NCBI RefSeq assembly: GCF_001027925.1
Contig: NZ_LECT01000001.1
Span: 1-64,000, forward strand
DNA length: 64,000 bases
Direction: 5' to 3'
Origin: Rhodopirellula islandica
GTDB taxonomy: Bacteria > Planctomycetota > Planctomycetia > Pirellulales > Pirellulaceae
Part shown: positions 15,444-23,739 of the stretch, piece by piece
Position numbering within the stretch: the stretch's first letter is position 1
How the letters are laid out: each line of letters starts with the position of its first letter
The notes under the pieces: generated by a model
Databases searched by the model: none
Told to the model about the DNA's origin: nothing
What the model saw: only the letters and a program-made list of their open reading frames with translations
Translations under genes and position numbers: made by a program

Positions 15444-16955
15444 ATGAAACGTTCCCTTCGCCTCGCACTGCAGTGGACGTTGGTGGTCTGCATGATCGCC
15501 ATTTTGAGCGTGAGTCCCGCTTCGGCTGGATGGCTGCTGAAGCGAATTCACGGCAAAAACGCTGATTGCTGTGAAATCGCAACCGACACCTGCTGCACTG
15601 CTCCAGAGCCTGTTTGCTGTGTCCCAGCACCGGAACCCGTTTGTTGCGATCCCGAACCGATCGCTTGCGAATCGGTCCCCAGCTGCTGTGGCACCGTTGA
15701 AATGGTTCCTGCACCTGTTGTTTCAAGTGACTGCTGCGGTTCCCTGGTCGAACCAATGAGCGAAGGTGTCATCGTTGAACAACCTTTCTACGGTGAATCG
15801 ACGATCGTTCCCATGGCGGAAGGCGAAATAGTCGAAGGCGAGATCATCGAAGCTCCCGCCGTGCCGGCTCAAGAGTCGACGGACGTCGCTCCGCCAGTTC
15901 CCGCTGAACCAGTCGCAGAAGAGCCCATCGTCGAACCGCAAGCCGATCCAGCTGCCGACGTGGAACCCGAAACCCCCATGCCGGTCGAAGAGCCTGTGGA
16001 AGAAGCTCCGGTGGTTGATCCACCCGCCGAAGAGCCAATGGTGGAGGAACCCGTTGAGGAAGAGCCCGCCATGGAAGAACCAGCCGCTGACTTGTTCCCC
16101 GCTGACGACAACCCATTCCCACAAGACGCACCCGCTGAAGAAGCACCCGGTTTGGAAATGCCAGCCGAGGAAGCACCGGTGGAAGAAGCTCCTGCCGACG
16201 ATGCCTTTGGCGATCTGTTTGGTGGCGACACTGAAATGCCCGCCGAGCCGGCCACTCCCGATGTCGCCACACCTGAAACCGAATCGGTCGAAGACCTGTT
16301 TGGCGGTGACGCTGCACCAGCCGATCCTGTGATTCCAGATGAACCCGTCATGCCCGAGGCCCCTGCGGAAGCTCCTGCCGACGACGCCTTTGGCGACCTG
16401 TTCGGTGGCGAAGCGGAAGCACCCGCCGACATGCCTGCTGAGCAACCTGCCGACGATGGTTTTGGTGACTTGTTTGGTGGTGAAGCGGAAGCTCCTGCTC
16501 AAGAAGCGATGCCACAAGAAGGTGGACTGGACGGATTGTTCGACGACGCCGCACCGGCCGAAGAAGCACCGGCTGATGGCGGTGGCTTGGACGATTTGTT
16601 CGGTGACCCACCCGCCGAAGACAGCTCCGACGCTGTGATCGACGATTTGTTTGGCCAAACCAAACAGTCATTGGCTGATTCGGAAGTCACACAAGTTGTG
16701 ACGGAAAAGAGCGTCGCCAAGACCATCGACGTGCTGGACAGCACCAAGACTCGCACCTGGATCGACAACACTGGCAATTGGGGAACCGATGGCCGCTTGG
16801 TTGAAGTCCGTGAAAGCGAAGTTCAGATTCTGAAATCCAATGGCCGGACCTGCACCGTCCCGTTGGAACGACTCAGTGACGCGGACAAATCGTACGTGGA
16901 ATCGATCCGTGCCCAAGTCAGCGAATTGCTGTTCGCAATGGCCTCGGTTGACTGA
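15444..16955 (+). CDS. Secreted Cys-rich, Pro/Glu/Ala-repeat protein with C-terminal SHD1 domain
   Basis: A 503-residue exported protein. A Sec signal peptide ends at ASAG (about residue 29). Next comes a cysteine-rich segment (residues 40-100) with repeated CC pairs in a pattern such as EPVCCVPAPEPVCC. A long acidic Pro/Glu/Ala region follows, carrying at least five repeats of the type DDAFGDLFGGEAEAPA. The last 70 residues (TRTWIDNTGNWGTDGRLVEV, KSNGRTCTVPLERLSDADKSYV) match the SHD1 domain, which is expanded in planctomycetes and eukaryote-like in origin. The domain binds peptides or ubiquitin-like partners in Sla1, but no function is known in bacteria. It stands alone, with its own terminator 47 bp downstream. 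The tandem FGDLFGG units probably vary in number between strains. Confidence 0.85.
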   Translation: MKRSLRLALQWTLVVCMIAILSVSPASAGWLLKRIHGKNADCCEIATDTCCTAPEPVCCVPAPEPVCCDPEPIACESVPSCCGTVEMVPAPVVSSDCCGSLVEPMSEGVIVEQPFYGESTIVPMAEGEIVEGEIIEAPAVPAQESTDVAPPVPAEPVAEEPIVEPQADPAADVEPETPMPVEEPVEEAPVVDPPAEEPMVEEPVEEEPAMEEPAADLFPADDNPFPQDAPAEEAPGLEMPAEEAPVEEAPADDAFGDLFGGDTEMPAEPATPDVATPETESVEDLFGGDAAPADPVIPDEPVMPEAPAEAPADDAFGDLFGGEAEAPADMPAEQPADDGFGDLFGGEAEAPAQEAMPQEGGLDGLFDDAAPAEEAPADGGGLDDLFGDPPAEDSSDAVIDDLFGQTKQSLADSEVTQVVTEKSVAKTIDVLDSTKTRTWIDNTGNWGTDGRLVEVRESEVQILKSNGRTCTVPLERLSDADKSYVESIRAQVSELLFAMASVD

Positions 16956-17001
16956 GCTGGCACCCTCGCAGGTTCGAGCATGATCGAACGAAAAGACTTC
17001 G

Positions 17002-17037
17002 AACGCCCGGCAGTTTCAAAGCTGTCGGGCGTTTTTT
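17002..17037 (+). terminator. Rho-independent terminator of the SHD1-domain gene
   Basis: Stem AACGCCCGGCAG / CTGTCGGGCGTT (17002-17013 and 17022-17033, one G-T pair) with an 8-base loop, running directly into TTTTTTGTTTT. It lies 47 bp after the stop codon. Confidence 0.85.
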
Positions 17038-17211
17038 GTTTTGTGGCTCAAGCTTCGGCCGGACTCAGCCGAAAAGTACGGTATCAGCGATTGAATCGCT
17101 TTGAGCAACGAAGAGTCTTCGAGGATGGCCGGGCTTGACGAAAAAGCACGGGTTTCCTAACTTGCTCAGCTTGTGCAACAGTCAGTCTTTGACCGGCTCC
17201 TTGCACGTGAA

Positions 17212-17284
17212 GGCGACGTGGCCAAGTGGCTAAGGCGAAGGATTGCAAATCCTTTATTCGTGGGTTCGAATCCCACCGTCGCCT
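17212..17284 (+). tRNA. tRNA-Cys (anticodon GCA)
   Basis: A full cloverleaf of 73 nt. The acceptor GGCGACG pairs with CGTCGCC; the anticodon stem AAGGA/TCCTT encloses the loop TTGCAAA with anticodon GCA. The T arm is GTGGG-TTCGAAT-CCCAC. The discriminator base is T, as expected for cysteine. The CCA end is not encoded. Confidence 0.95.
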
Positions 17285-17390
17285 CTGATGATGGCAGAGG
17301 CTTTTGAGACGCGACCCTTTTCAGGGGACCGAATCAGAGCTACGATCATCGTCCAAATGGGTGAGATTCAGCATTCGCTAACTCGCCCAC

Positions 17391-17463
17391 GCCCTTGTAG
17401 CTCAGTTGGTAGAGCAACGGACTCTTAATCCGTGGGTCCTAGGTTCGAGCCCTAGCGGGGGCA
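17391..17463 (+). tRNA. tRNA-Lys (anticodon CUU)
   Basis: A full cloverleaf of 73 nt. The acceptor GCCCTTG pairs with CGGGGGC using two G-T pairs; the anticodon stem ACGGA/TCCGT encloses CTCTTAA with anticodon CTT. The T arm is CTAGG-TTCGAGC-CCTAG and the discriminator is A. CCA is not encoded. It follows tRNA-Cys by 106 bp and is followed by a terminator, so the two tRNAs may be one transcript. Confidence 0.95.
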
Positions 17464-17498
17464 CTCTTTCGGAAATCTGGGCACCACCCCCAGACGGC

Positions 17499-17525
17499 AA
17501 ACCCCGGTTTTCACGGGGTTTTTTT
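17499..17525 (+). terminator. Rho-independent terminator after tRNA-Lys
   Basis: Stem AAACCCCG / CGGGGTTT (17499-17506 and 17514-17521) with a 7-base loop and a following T-run. It lies 35 bp downstream of tRNA-Lys and 130 bp upstream of the next gene. Confidence 0.85.
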
Positions 17526-17658
17526 ATGTCCGTGCTGTCGTCAGACGTGACCCGCCCATCGCCGCAAAAAGGTGTCACCTTTTCGGCGGAGGCCACCTCG
17601 CGGTTCGCGGAAGATAAAATGAGGTGCATCCCCACACCCATCACTCCTTCTGTTTGCT

Positions 17659-18039
17659 ATGCCGTTCTCCGAATACATCGCACCCTTCGCGGAGTTCCCC
17701 GTTTTGCAGCAAAGGGTGCTGGACGTTTTGAGGGAGCTGCCCGAGGACGTGCAAACGGACTTTTTGGGTGACGAACGCTTTCGAGTGGAGATCGACAATT
17801 TCGTTCCCGGTGTGGGCTGGTCGTTTTTGATGCCGGCCCCCGGAGTGGATGGGAATGGCAGTCGCTGCGTGATCCTGCGAAGCAAATTGGCCGAGGCGGC
17901 CGAAGCGTTCGCACACTATGTGATCGCCCATGAGTTTGCACACGCATTTCTGCGAAACGGCGGTTGGGGCACAATCACCGACATCGAAGAGGCCGCGGAT
18001 GCACTGGCCGCTTCATGGGGGTTTGAGCGACCCGCGTGA
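17659..18039 (+). CDS. Small HExxH metallopeptidase-like protein
   Basis: A 126-residue soluble protein. Its C-terminal third reads YVIAHEFAHAFLRNGGWGTITDIEEAADALAASWGF: an HExxH zinc motif (HEFAH) with a downstream Glu-Glu-Ala-Ala-Asp helix that can supply the third zinc ligand. This arrangement resembles the ImmA/IrrE (M78) and other minimal gluzincin families, which cleave repressors or act as small proteases, but the rest of the sequence is not recognisably one of these. The N-terminal part (residues 1-85) is a helix plus a few strands (IDNFVPGVGWSFLMPAPG). It stands alone after the tRNA terminator. No antitoxin or repressor partner is visible, so a toxin-antitoxin or mobile-element role is not supported. 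Confidence 0.75.
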   Translation: MPFSEYIAPFAEFPVLQQRVLDVLRELPEDVQTDFLGDERFRVEIDNFVPGVGWSFLMPAPGVDGNGSRCVILRSKLAEAAEAFAHYVIAHEFAHAFLRNGGWGTITDIEEAADALAASWGFERPA

Positions 18040-18649
18040 AGTCGTTCGCCTCGCCTCATCTGTTCAGGCTCTCACCCCTGCGTAGGCCTGAACGACGTCG
18101 CTCGACCTCATCTTCAACTTCGTTTCGGAAGAGGTGCGGCAGGTGGAAATCCGCCGAAATGCGGTGTCAGCAAGCGGCGAGACCGCAGCGGGGTTCGTGG
18201 GCAAGGGCTAGACGCCTCGCTTTGTTCCAAAGCATTGGCTGGTTTCCAGGCGAGACCTGGCCTACGTCGACCTGGTGGCCGGATTCGCCAGGGTTCCGTG
18301 TAAGCAGGTCGGCAGGAGTCTTTCGGCATTTGGACTGTTTCGGTAAGCGTCGTTGCTCCCACGTCCAACCCAGGCTAACGCCCAAACGGCTTACATGGTG
18401 ATGCCCGATCATTCCTGCCGATCTGCGTAGTCCCTCGCTCACGCGTTCGGGTTATGAAGTGGGTGGGAGCTGGATTCGCCTGACTTCAGATGCGCGGGAT
18501 GCTGAAGCGGTCCGGATTCTGGCGAATCCGGCTACCGTCTGTGACCACTTCGTGGCCTGCTTCGCGAATGGGAGTGCCCGATGAAACCCGAGACTATCCG
18601 CATGTCACCGCTCCGTGGTTCAGACGGGGAGTGATGGATCGAGCCGTGC
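18040..18649. other. Intergenic region with three kinds of dispersed repeat
   Basis: No gene is supported. The region holds a hairpin (GTTCAGGC at 18062 paired with GCCTGAAC at 18086), a type A MITE-like element (18301-18429), half of the CCTAACCCG...CGAGGG palindrome (about 18431-18453), and two copies of the CGGATTCGCCAG repeat (about 18280 and, inverted, 18515). The accumulation suggests a tolerated landing zone between convergent genes. Confidence 0.6.
18301..18429 (-). repeat. MITE-like element, type A, copy 2
   Basis: About 129 bp in inverse orientation to the copy at 7543-7670. The ends are TAAGCAGGTCGGCAGGA (18301-18317) and TCCTGCCGATCTGCGTA (18413-18429). The interior shares the TTTCGGCATTT segment and the CTAACGCCCAAACGGC core, in the same order when reverse-complemented. 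Confidence 0.75.
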
Positions 18650-20017
18650 TTAGCTGAGCGACCATCCTTCGCGTGGTTCCCGGGCGATGAAGGGGGCTGC
18701 TTCGGGGCATCCCACGCACTCCATCTTGTCTCGATCCCAAGTGATCTTCTTGCCGACTCGGTAAGCGACGTTGCCGAGATGATTGGCTTCGGTGAGTGGG
18801 CCGGCGTAGCTGAACGGGCTGGCGGTTTCGCCCTCGCCCAAGCACGCTTGAACCCATTGCGCATGATGTCCGGGCGAGTCGGGCACGAAGGGGGCTGGCG
18901 GCTCAAAGTCCACGAAGGATTCCTCTGGCAACAGCACATGTTTCCCATAGTCTGACAACAACATACCTTTGCTGCCAATGAACAAGACCCCACTGTCCCA
19001 GCGGGGGATCTCACCGCGTTGCCAGATCTCAGGTTTGTGTGTGCCTTGATACCAGGAAACAGAGACCGGACCGCGATCGCCGCGTTGGGGATACTCGTAC
19101 TTCGCTGACATGGATGCGGGGGCGATTTCGGGATGGGCGGGAGGCCCAAATGCTTCCACGCTGGTTGGCGCATCGAGTTGCAATGCCCAGAACGGAAGGT
19201 CATTCCAGTGGCTGCCGAGGTCCGACATGGTCCCACCAGCGAAATCCCACCAGCGATACCAGCGTGGCCCGGGGAAATAGACCGAATGGTAGGGACGGGG
19301 CGGCGCGGGCCCCAGCCACAGATCCCAATCGACGTGATCCGGTGGTGTCATGACGTCGCTCGGACGCGAATCCACATGCAGAAGATCGCGGTGCTTCTTG
19401 GCGTCGGCTTCGGACTGCAAACCCCAGGCTCGGTTCACCCAGACGTGCGCCTCACTGACTTCGCCGATCGCGCCGCTTTGGATCAACTCCACGACTCGAT
19501 GGTAATTGTTGCCGGCGTGAATTTGAGTTCCCATTTGGGTAACGACACCGGCCCGCTCGGCCGCTTCGGTGATCTTCCGCGTTTCGTCGATGTTGTACGC
19601 CAACGGCTTTTCACAGTAGACATGCTTGCCAAGCTGCAAGGCTGGCATCGTTGCGAAAGCGTGCGTGTGTTCGGTGGTGCTGACAACGACGCCATCGATG
19701 TCGCTACCAACGGCGTCGTACAGTTTTCGGAAATCACGAAAGGCCTTGGCCTTCGGATGTCGTAAGAGGGCTTGGTCGGTGAAACGTGTGTCCACGTCGC
19801 AGACGGCAACGACGTCGACCAGCCCTGTTTTTTCCATCGTCCGCAGGTTCGAGCCCCCTCGCCCGCCAACGCCGATGGCCGCAATCTTCAGGCGATCGTT
19901 GGCGGATGATGGGGCGGGATCCTGAGCAGGTGAAACTCGAGAGAGACCAGAGGCCGCCAATGCGGTCCCCCCCACCAAAATGTCACGTCGATTCGGAAGT
20001 TGCTTGCCTGACATCAT
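18650..20017 (-). CDS. Tat-exported Gfo/Idh/MocA-family oxidoreductase
   Basis: A 455-residue NAD(P)-dependent oxidoreductase. The N-terminus is a Tat signal ([18 protein letters not shown]) with cleavage near residue 32. The Rossmann fold follows: [16 protein letters not shown] (dinucleotide binding), [10 protein letters not shown], and the signature [23 protein letters not shown], whose Lys is catalytic. The C-terminal alpha/beta domain contains WNRAWG-like and [19 protein letters not shown] segments, as in the large planctomycete subfamily of secreted Gfo/Idh/MocA proteins linked to sugar metabolism. The substrate is unknown. Two ATG codons lie in tandem at the start. It is followed upstream on the same strand by the secreted propeller-like gene with a gap of about 115 bp. 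Confidence 0.9.
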   Translation of the reverse strand: MMSGKQLPNRRDILVGGTALAASGLSRVSPAQDPAPSSANDRLKIAAIGVGGRGGSNLRTMEKTGLVDVVAVCDVDTRFTDQALLRHPKAKAFRDFRKLYDAVGSDIDGVVVSTTEHTHAFATMPALQLGKHVYCEKPLAYNIDETRKITEAAERAGVVTQMGTQIHAGNNYHRVVELIQSGAIGEVSEAHVWVNRAWGLQSEADAKKHRDLLHVDSRPSDVMTPPDHVDWDLWLGPAPPRPYHSVYFPGPRWYRWWDFAGGTMSDLGSHWNDLPFWALQLDAPTSVEAFGPPAHPEIAPASMSAKYEYPQRGDRGPVSVSWYQGTHKPEIWQRGEIPRWDSGVLFIGSKGMLLSDYGKHVLLPEESFVDFEPPAPFVPDSPGHHAQWVQACLGEGETASPFSYAGPLTEANHLGNVAYRVGKKITWDRDKMECVGCPEAAPFIAREPREGWSLS

Positions 20018-20132
20018 TCACCTGTCGCCTTCTGTGAGTGGAGAGCGGAAAGGCACGATCCTAATGGAGTGAGCCATGGCCGGGGAACGAATGTCGCCTC
20101 CCGGACACCTTTTTCGAAGAACGCTCGTCGGA

Positions 20133-20987
20133 TCACTCTTGGATCTGAAAGCCTTTTGATTCACTGGGTCGCGCCGGCTGGAGTTTCCCACTACAGCCCT
20201 TTTCTTTGTCGCAACGGCCGCTGGCAACGAGCAGTCGACCATCAGCAAGCCCTTCGATACCGAGCGAACAGTTGAGCTCGTGCCGGCCCTTCATCTGGAA
20301 GTCGGCGTCGGTCACAAGTGTGATGGCTGGTGACCCATAGCATCCGAACCACCAGCGATCGTGAGCGAAGGTGGCGGTTTGGATCCCCAGGTGAGTGTGG
20401 CCGCTGGCAATCACATGCTTCTTTACAAAGTGGAATTGGTCGTCGTATTCGTAGACGTAGTTTTCGCCGAGCGAATCAGGCAGTCCGCCGACAACGTAGA
20501 AGTGTCCATTGTGGTGTCCGATGCCGCCCGCGCCGTGAAAAACCTCTTGCGTCTCGTGCCGAGCAAGTTCGTCCAAGGATTCCGCGTCGTAGACATAGAC
20601 CCAAGAATCCGCGTTGCCGTTGGGGTCGTTGAATTTCCCAAGGTTGACCGCGACGTAGATCTTGCCGTCACGAAAGCAGAGGTCACCGTGGTGGTTGGCG
20701 ACGGGGATCTTTTTCAGGAGCTTGCCCTGTTGGTCGGTCTTGACCAACGTCGTGGTGAAGGACCAGTAGATCGACGTTCCGCCGATGCAAACGCCTTGCA
20801 AGTGGTGCGGGTAGGTTCCCTCACAGCTCACTTGAAATGATTCGGTTGGGAAGCCATCGCGTGAGTTCACCTTGAGTTGGTCTTGAGCGATCAGCGATCC
20901 ACGAAGGGTGAGGCTTGAGAGCAAGAGCAAGCTGGTGAAGAAAACGGTTCGAGGTGTCAGCTGGTGGCAGGTCATGGGGATGTCCAT
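20133..20987 (-). CDS. Secreted beta-propeller-like protein of unknown function
   Basis: A 284-residue exported protein with a Sec signal (FFTSLLLLSSLTLRGSLIAQ). The mature part consists of repeated strand motifs with G-x-I/Y-V and W/Y-V-Y-D patterns: HHLQGVCIGGTSIYWSFTTTLVKTDQQGKLLKKI, HHGDLCFRDGKIYVAVN, DSWVYVYDAESL, HHNGHFYVVGGLP, ENYVYEYD. These are consistent with a five- or six-bladed propeller, and the multiple histidines (THLGIQTATFAHD) could bind a metal. No family name can be given. The C-terminus has CDKEKGC. The start could also be the ATG at 20975. It lies upstream of the Gfo/Idh/MocA gene on the same strand and may be cotranscribed. Confidence 0.75.
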   Translation of the reverse strand: MDIPMTCHQLTPRTVFFTSLLLLSSLTLRGSLIAQDQLKVNSRDGFPTESFQVSCEGTYPHHLQGVCIGGTSIYWSFTTTLVKTDQQGKLLKKIPVANHHGDLCFRDGKIYVAVNLGKFNDPNGNADSWVYVYDAESLDELARHETQEVFHGAGGIGHHNGHFYVVGGLPDSLGENYVYEYDDQFHFVKKHVIASGHTHLGIQTATFAHDRWWFGCYGSPAITLVTDADFQMKGRHELNCSLGIEGLADGRLLVASGRCDKEKGCSGKLQPARPSESKGFQIQE

Positions 20988-21198
20988 CGAGGAAAGTCAA
21001 ATGCTTGGTCGCCGAACCGTCCAGCGTAGACCGCCATGGGGGAAGCCTGCAAACACTCTTCCACTCAAATTCACAAATCGATTCAGGGCAAGGTTTTCGG
21101 TGGAATGAACCTTCGGTTTCTGTCTCACAAGCACGGCTTCCGACGTGGCAGTTAGAATGGTCGCTTCCTCGATTCCCACCCCCACCCCACCTTGGTTC

Positions 21199-22278
21199 AT
21201 GACCCACCCCATGCAAAATTTTTGTCACTCGTCGATTCGATCTTGGATGGGAGCCTTGGCTCCGATCGCACTGCTTGGCTTCCTTGGTGCAACCGCATTG
21301 GCAGAGGATTCAGCGTCCGATTCTCTCAAGAACGGTCGGGTCGTCATCGGTCCGGATTATGAGCTGGCCTCTGAACTGAAGGATCAGGGGGCACCCAAGG
21401 GCAAGCAGTTTGAGTTCATGATGCCGTTGTCGGAAAGCAAGATTTTTGACGGCACGGATTCGACTTTGAATCCACGCAAAGACGTTCGCAAGGAACGCAA
21501 AATCGTGGTCTATGTTCCAGCGGCTTACCAAGACGGAACCGCGGCACCGTTCCTGGTCATGCACGATGGGCCGAGTCGGTTGAACTTGGTTCGCAACGCG
21601 CTCGACAACATGACAATCTCGAAGGATCCGAATCGCCGCCTTCCTGCTTTTATTGCGATTGCGGTTCAAAACGGTGGCAACGACAGCAAAGGCAGCCAAC
21701 GTGGTTTGGAATACGACACGATGTCAGACCGATTGGCTCGGTTCATTCAGCTGGAAGTTTTGCCTGCTGTCGAGAACCATCCTGAAATCCGTGCGGCCTA
21801 CCCGAATTTCAAGCTGACGGATGACCCCTGGGGACGGGGCGTGATGGGGTGCAGCAGTGGCGGTGCGGCGGCCCTGACAATGGGTTGGTTCCGTCCGGAA
21901 TGGTTCCGCCGTTTGATCACGTACTCGGGCACGTTTGTGGATCAGCAGGACGATGATGCGCCCGAAGAAGCCGAGTACCCGCTGGGGGCTTGGGAGTATC
22001 ACTCGAGCATGAAGCTGATTGAGAACAGCGAGAAGAAACCGCTTCGCATCTTCACGCACGTCGCGGAGAACGACAATCGAGCCAACGATCCCGAGTCGAC
22101 CTATCACAACTGGGTGATGGCGAACGAGCGAACCGCGGACGCTTTGGAAGCCAAGGGCTATGAGTATCGGTATGTGTTCTCGAAAGCGACCCGGCACTGC
22201 GACCGGAAAGTGTTCGAAGCGACCTTGGCCGACACGCTGGCCTGGATGTGGCACGGCTACGCGGCGGATGCGAAGTAG
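21199..22278 (+). CDS. Exported esterase-D-like alpha/beta hydrolase
   Basis: A 359-residue secreted hydrolase. A signal sequence (WMGALAPIALLGFLGATALA) is followed by an alpha/beta-hydrolase fold of the enterochelin esterase/esterase D type: KIVVYVPAAYQDGTAAPFLVMHDG, FIAIAVQNGGND, the nucleophile elbow GVMGCSSGGAAAL with Ser as nucleophile, and a candidate catalytic His in SKATRHCDRKVF. The acidic residue probably lies in THVAENDNRANDPE. The natural substrate may be a sugar or phenolic ester, but siderophore hydrolysis is not implied as no iron-transport genes are nearby. ATG 21199 was preferred to upstream non-ATG starts; ATG 21211 is also possible. It is divergent from the propeller-like gene. 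Confidence 0.85.
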   Translation: MTHPMQNFCHSSIRSWMGALAPIALLGFLGATALAEDSASDSLKNGRVVIGPDYELASELKDQGAPKGKQFEFMMPLSESKIFDGTDSTLNPRKDVRKERKIVVYVPAAYQDGTAAPFLVMHDGPSRLNLVRNALDNMTISKDPNRRLPAFIAIAVQNGGNDSKGSQRGLEYDTMSDRLARFIQLEVLPAVENHPEIRAAYPNFKLTDDPWGRGVMGCSSGGAAALTMGWFRPEWFRRLITYSGTFVDQQDDDAPEEAEYPLGAWEYHSSMKLIENSEKKPLRIFTHVAENDNRANDPESTYHNWVMANERTADALEAKGYEYRYVFSKATRHCDRKVFEATLADTLAWMWHGYAADAK

Positions 22279-22720
22279 CGGAGAACGCGGTTGTTCGAGT
22301 TTCTGGGGTGATCACCAACGGCACCATTCGGACTGAATGGCTCCGGGGGAGTCCACGTTGATAGCTCGGGGCGGAAGCCCCGACACCATTGGTGGACATC
22401 ACAAAGCCGCCCCGGATGGGGCCGCCGTGAATCATGCGGCCGAAATAGCTGGAGCCGCTCCAAGTCACATACTGCCCCAACGGCACACGAGGTGAGTGTT
22501 CAGGATCGGATCCAGCGCGTCGCTTCTGTCTTTCTTCATCCCGGTAGGGATTTCAGATGGTAGCCGGGGGTTGCTGCGTAGCAGCGCACCCCCGGAAAAC
22601 GAGCTCCCATAAAACTCTCCATCCCGCCGTGGCCAATGGCCACGGCGGGATGGAGAGTGGTGGCGTGGGGGGGCATGTCCATCGGTGGCGCTATCGCTTA
22701 CCGACGGCTACCATCTGACA
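22279..22720. other. Intergenic region with palindromic repeats
   Basis: No gene is supported. It contains GC-rich hairpins: TCGGGGC-GGAA-GCCCCGA at 22366-22383 and GCCGCCCCGGATGGGGCCGCC at about 22407-22427. Part of the second block is also present at the start of the window. The multi-hairpin element at 22537-22734 follows. Confidence 0.55.
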
Positions 22721-22734
22721 TCCCTACCGGGATG
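22537..22734. mobile_element. MITE-like multi-hairpin element
   Basis: A 198-bp segment bounded by 29-base inverted ends: left 22537-22565 (begins CATCCCGGTAGGGATTTCAG), right 22706-22734 (ends CTACCGGGATG), matching at 28 of 29 positions. Inside are a perfect 21-bp palindrome around a 3-base loop (22614-22634 / 22638-22658, centred on the GGCC-AAT-GGCC apex) and a smaller G-rich hairpin (GGGGGTTGCTGC...GCAGCGCACCCCC, 22566-22593). No coding region is present. The design is like non-autonomous elements or large REP-type structures. Confidence 0.7.
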
Positions 22735-23023
22735 GAAACTTGCGCAAACGAATACACCCTACAACAGAAAATATTTCGCGGTCCAGGTTAACACCCAAAC
22801 GGCTCACGAGATTAAACCCAATCATTCCTGCGTACCTGCTTAGCAGAAGACGCTCGTCGAGCAAGTTCAATTGGCCGCAGACTGCTTTGTCTTTGTCGAC
22901 CTTGAGCGGTTCACGGGTTGGAACTGGACCATCAAAAACGAATTGCATTCGCAGGTCAGCAGCATGAGCGGAAGCACAACACCACGTGACCAAGCAGGCA
23001 ATCGAAAGGGTGAGCGTTTTCAT
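22724..23023 (-). pseudogene. Truncated cupredoxin-like exported protein, 3' end replaced by a repeat
   Basis: The ATG at 23023 overlaps the stop of the response regulator gene (ATGA). The first 60 codons look like a real gene: a signal peptide (MKTLTLSIACLVTWCCASAHA) and ADLRMQFVFDGPVPTREPLKVDKDKAVCG-QLNLLDERLL, which resembles the N-terminus of planctomycete plastocyanin/cupredoxin-like secreted proteins. At about 22845 the reading frame enters a partial copy of the dispersed repeat (LSRYAGMIGFNLVSRLGV is repeat-derived) and stops at 22724. The copper-site part of a cupredoxin, expected further on, is absent. It is probably a broken gene, though the 99-residue product may still be translated by coupling. 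Confidence 0.6.
22783..22845 (-). repeat. Partial copy of the dispersed repeat family
   Basis: It contains the core ACCCAAACGGCTCAC and the outer end ATCATTCCTGC-TACCTGCTTAGCA of the family, but the other half of the palindrome is missing. It lies inside the 3' part of the truncated cupredoxin-like gene and abuts its last gene-like codon. Confidence 0.7.
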
Positions 23024-23739
23024 GGGTGAGCCTTGCACTCGTAGCGGTAGCCAAGTCCGTAGACGGTTTGGATGATGCGTGGGTGTTTGGGATCGCGTTC
23101 GATGCGTTTGCGGAGTTGGCTGACGGTTTGGTCGATTGTTCGGCTGTTGGGGACTCGGCCGGGACCCCAGCATTCTTGAAACAGCGTTTGGCGATGCACC
23201 ACATCCCCGTCAGCGTCATGCAGCAAGATCAAGATTTGAAGTTCTCTTGCGGTGAGTTCAATGGTCCCATCGCCACGAGTGGCTCGCAGTTTTGATGGTG
23301 TGACTTGCAAGTCGTCCATGTTGAACGCGACGTGCGCGGTCGGGTCCTTGGCACTTTGATCTTCACTGGGTTCCGGTTGGCAGCGTCGCAGGACCGCTTT
23401 GACACGGGCGATGACTTCGTGGGATCCAAACGGTTTGCTGATGTAGTCGTCCGCTCCCAATTCAAAACCGACCACCTTGTCGATCTCTTCCCCTTTGGCG
23501 GTGATGAAAATGATGGGCGTTCGTTTGTCGTTCGCACGCAAGAGCCGGCAAACGTCAAAACCACTCTTCATGGGCATCATCACGTCGAGGCACACCAGAT
23601 CGAACTTCTTTGATTCAATCATCTTGGATGCGGACAGGCCATCACCGACCGTGGCCACGTCGTAGCCTTCCGCACCCAGCAATTCCTCCAGGGCAGCACG
23701 GGTGTGTCGGTCATCTTCCGCGATCAAGATTCGGGTCAT
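23020..23739 (-). CDS. OmpR/PhoB-family response regulator
   Basis: A 239-residue two-component regulator. The receiver is intact: acidic pair in LIAEDD, phospho-acceptor D52 (VCLDVMMP), T80 (FITAK) and K102 (ISKPF). The C-terminal winged helix includes LTARELQILILLHDADGDVVHRQTLFQECWG, SRTIDQTVSQLRKRIERDPKHPRIIQTVYGLGYRYE, the standard OmpR DNA-binding signature. The start overlaps the end of the upstream histidine kinase gene (ATGA at 23736-23739) and the stop overlaps the truncated cupredoxin-like gene, so the genes form a coupled operon: VWA protein, kinase, regulator, cupredoxin-like. The kinase is the likely partner. Confidence 0.93.
   Translation of the reverse strand: MTRILIAEDDRHTRAALEELLGAEGYDVATVGDGLSASKMIESKKFDLVCLDVMMPMKSGFDVCRLLRANDKRTPIIFITAKGEEIDKVVGFELGADDYISKPFGSHEVIARVKAVLRRCQPEPSEDQSAKDPTAHVAFNMDDLQVTPSKLRATRGDGTIELTARELQILILLHDADGDVVHRQTLFQECWGPGRVPNSRTIDQTVSQLRKRIERDPKHPRIIQTVYGLGYRYECKAHP

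Noticed and set aside
17402-17644. Open frame spanning the tRNA-Lys gene on the minus strand
   Set aside because: It runs through a clear tRNA and terminator; no domain is seen.
17659-18039. Toxin-antitoxin or phage ImmA module
   Set aside because: No adjacent repressor, antitoxin or phage gene is present; only the HExxH helix resembles ImmA/IrrE.
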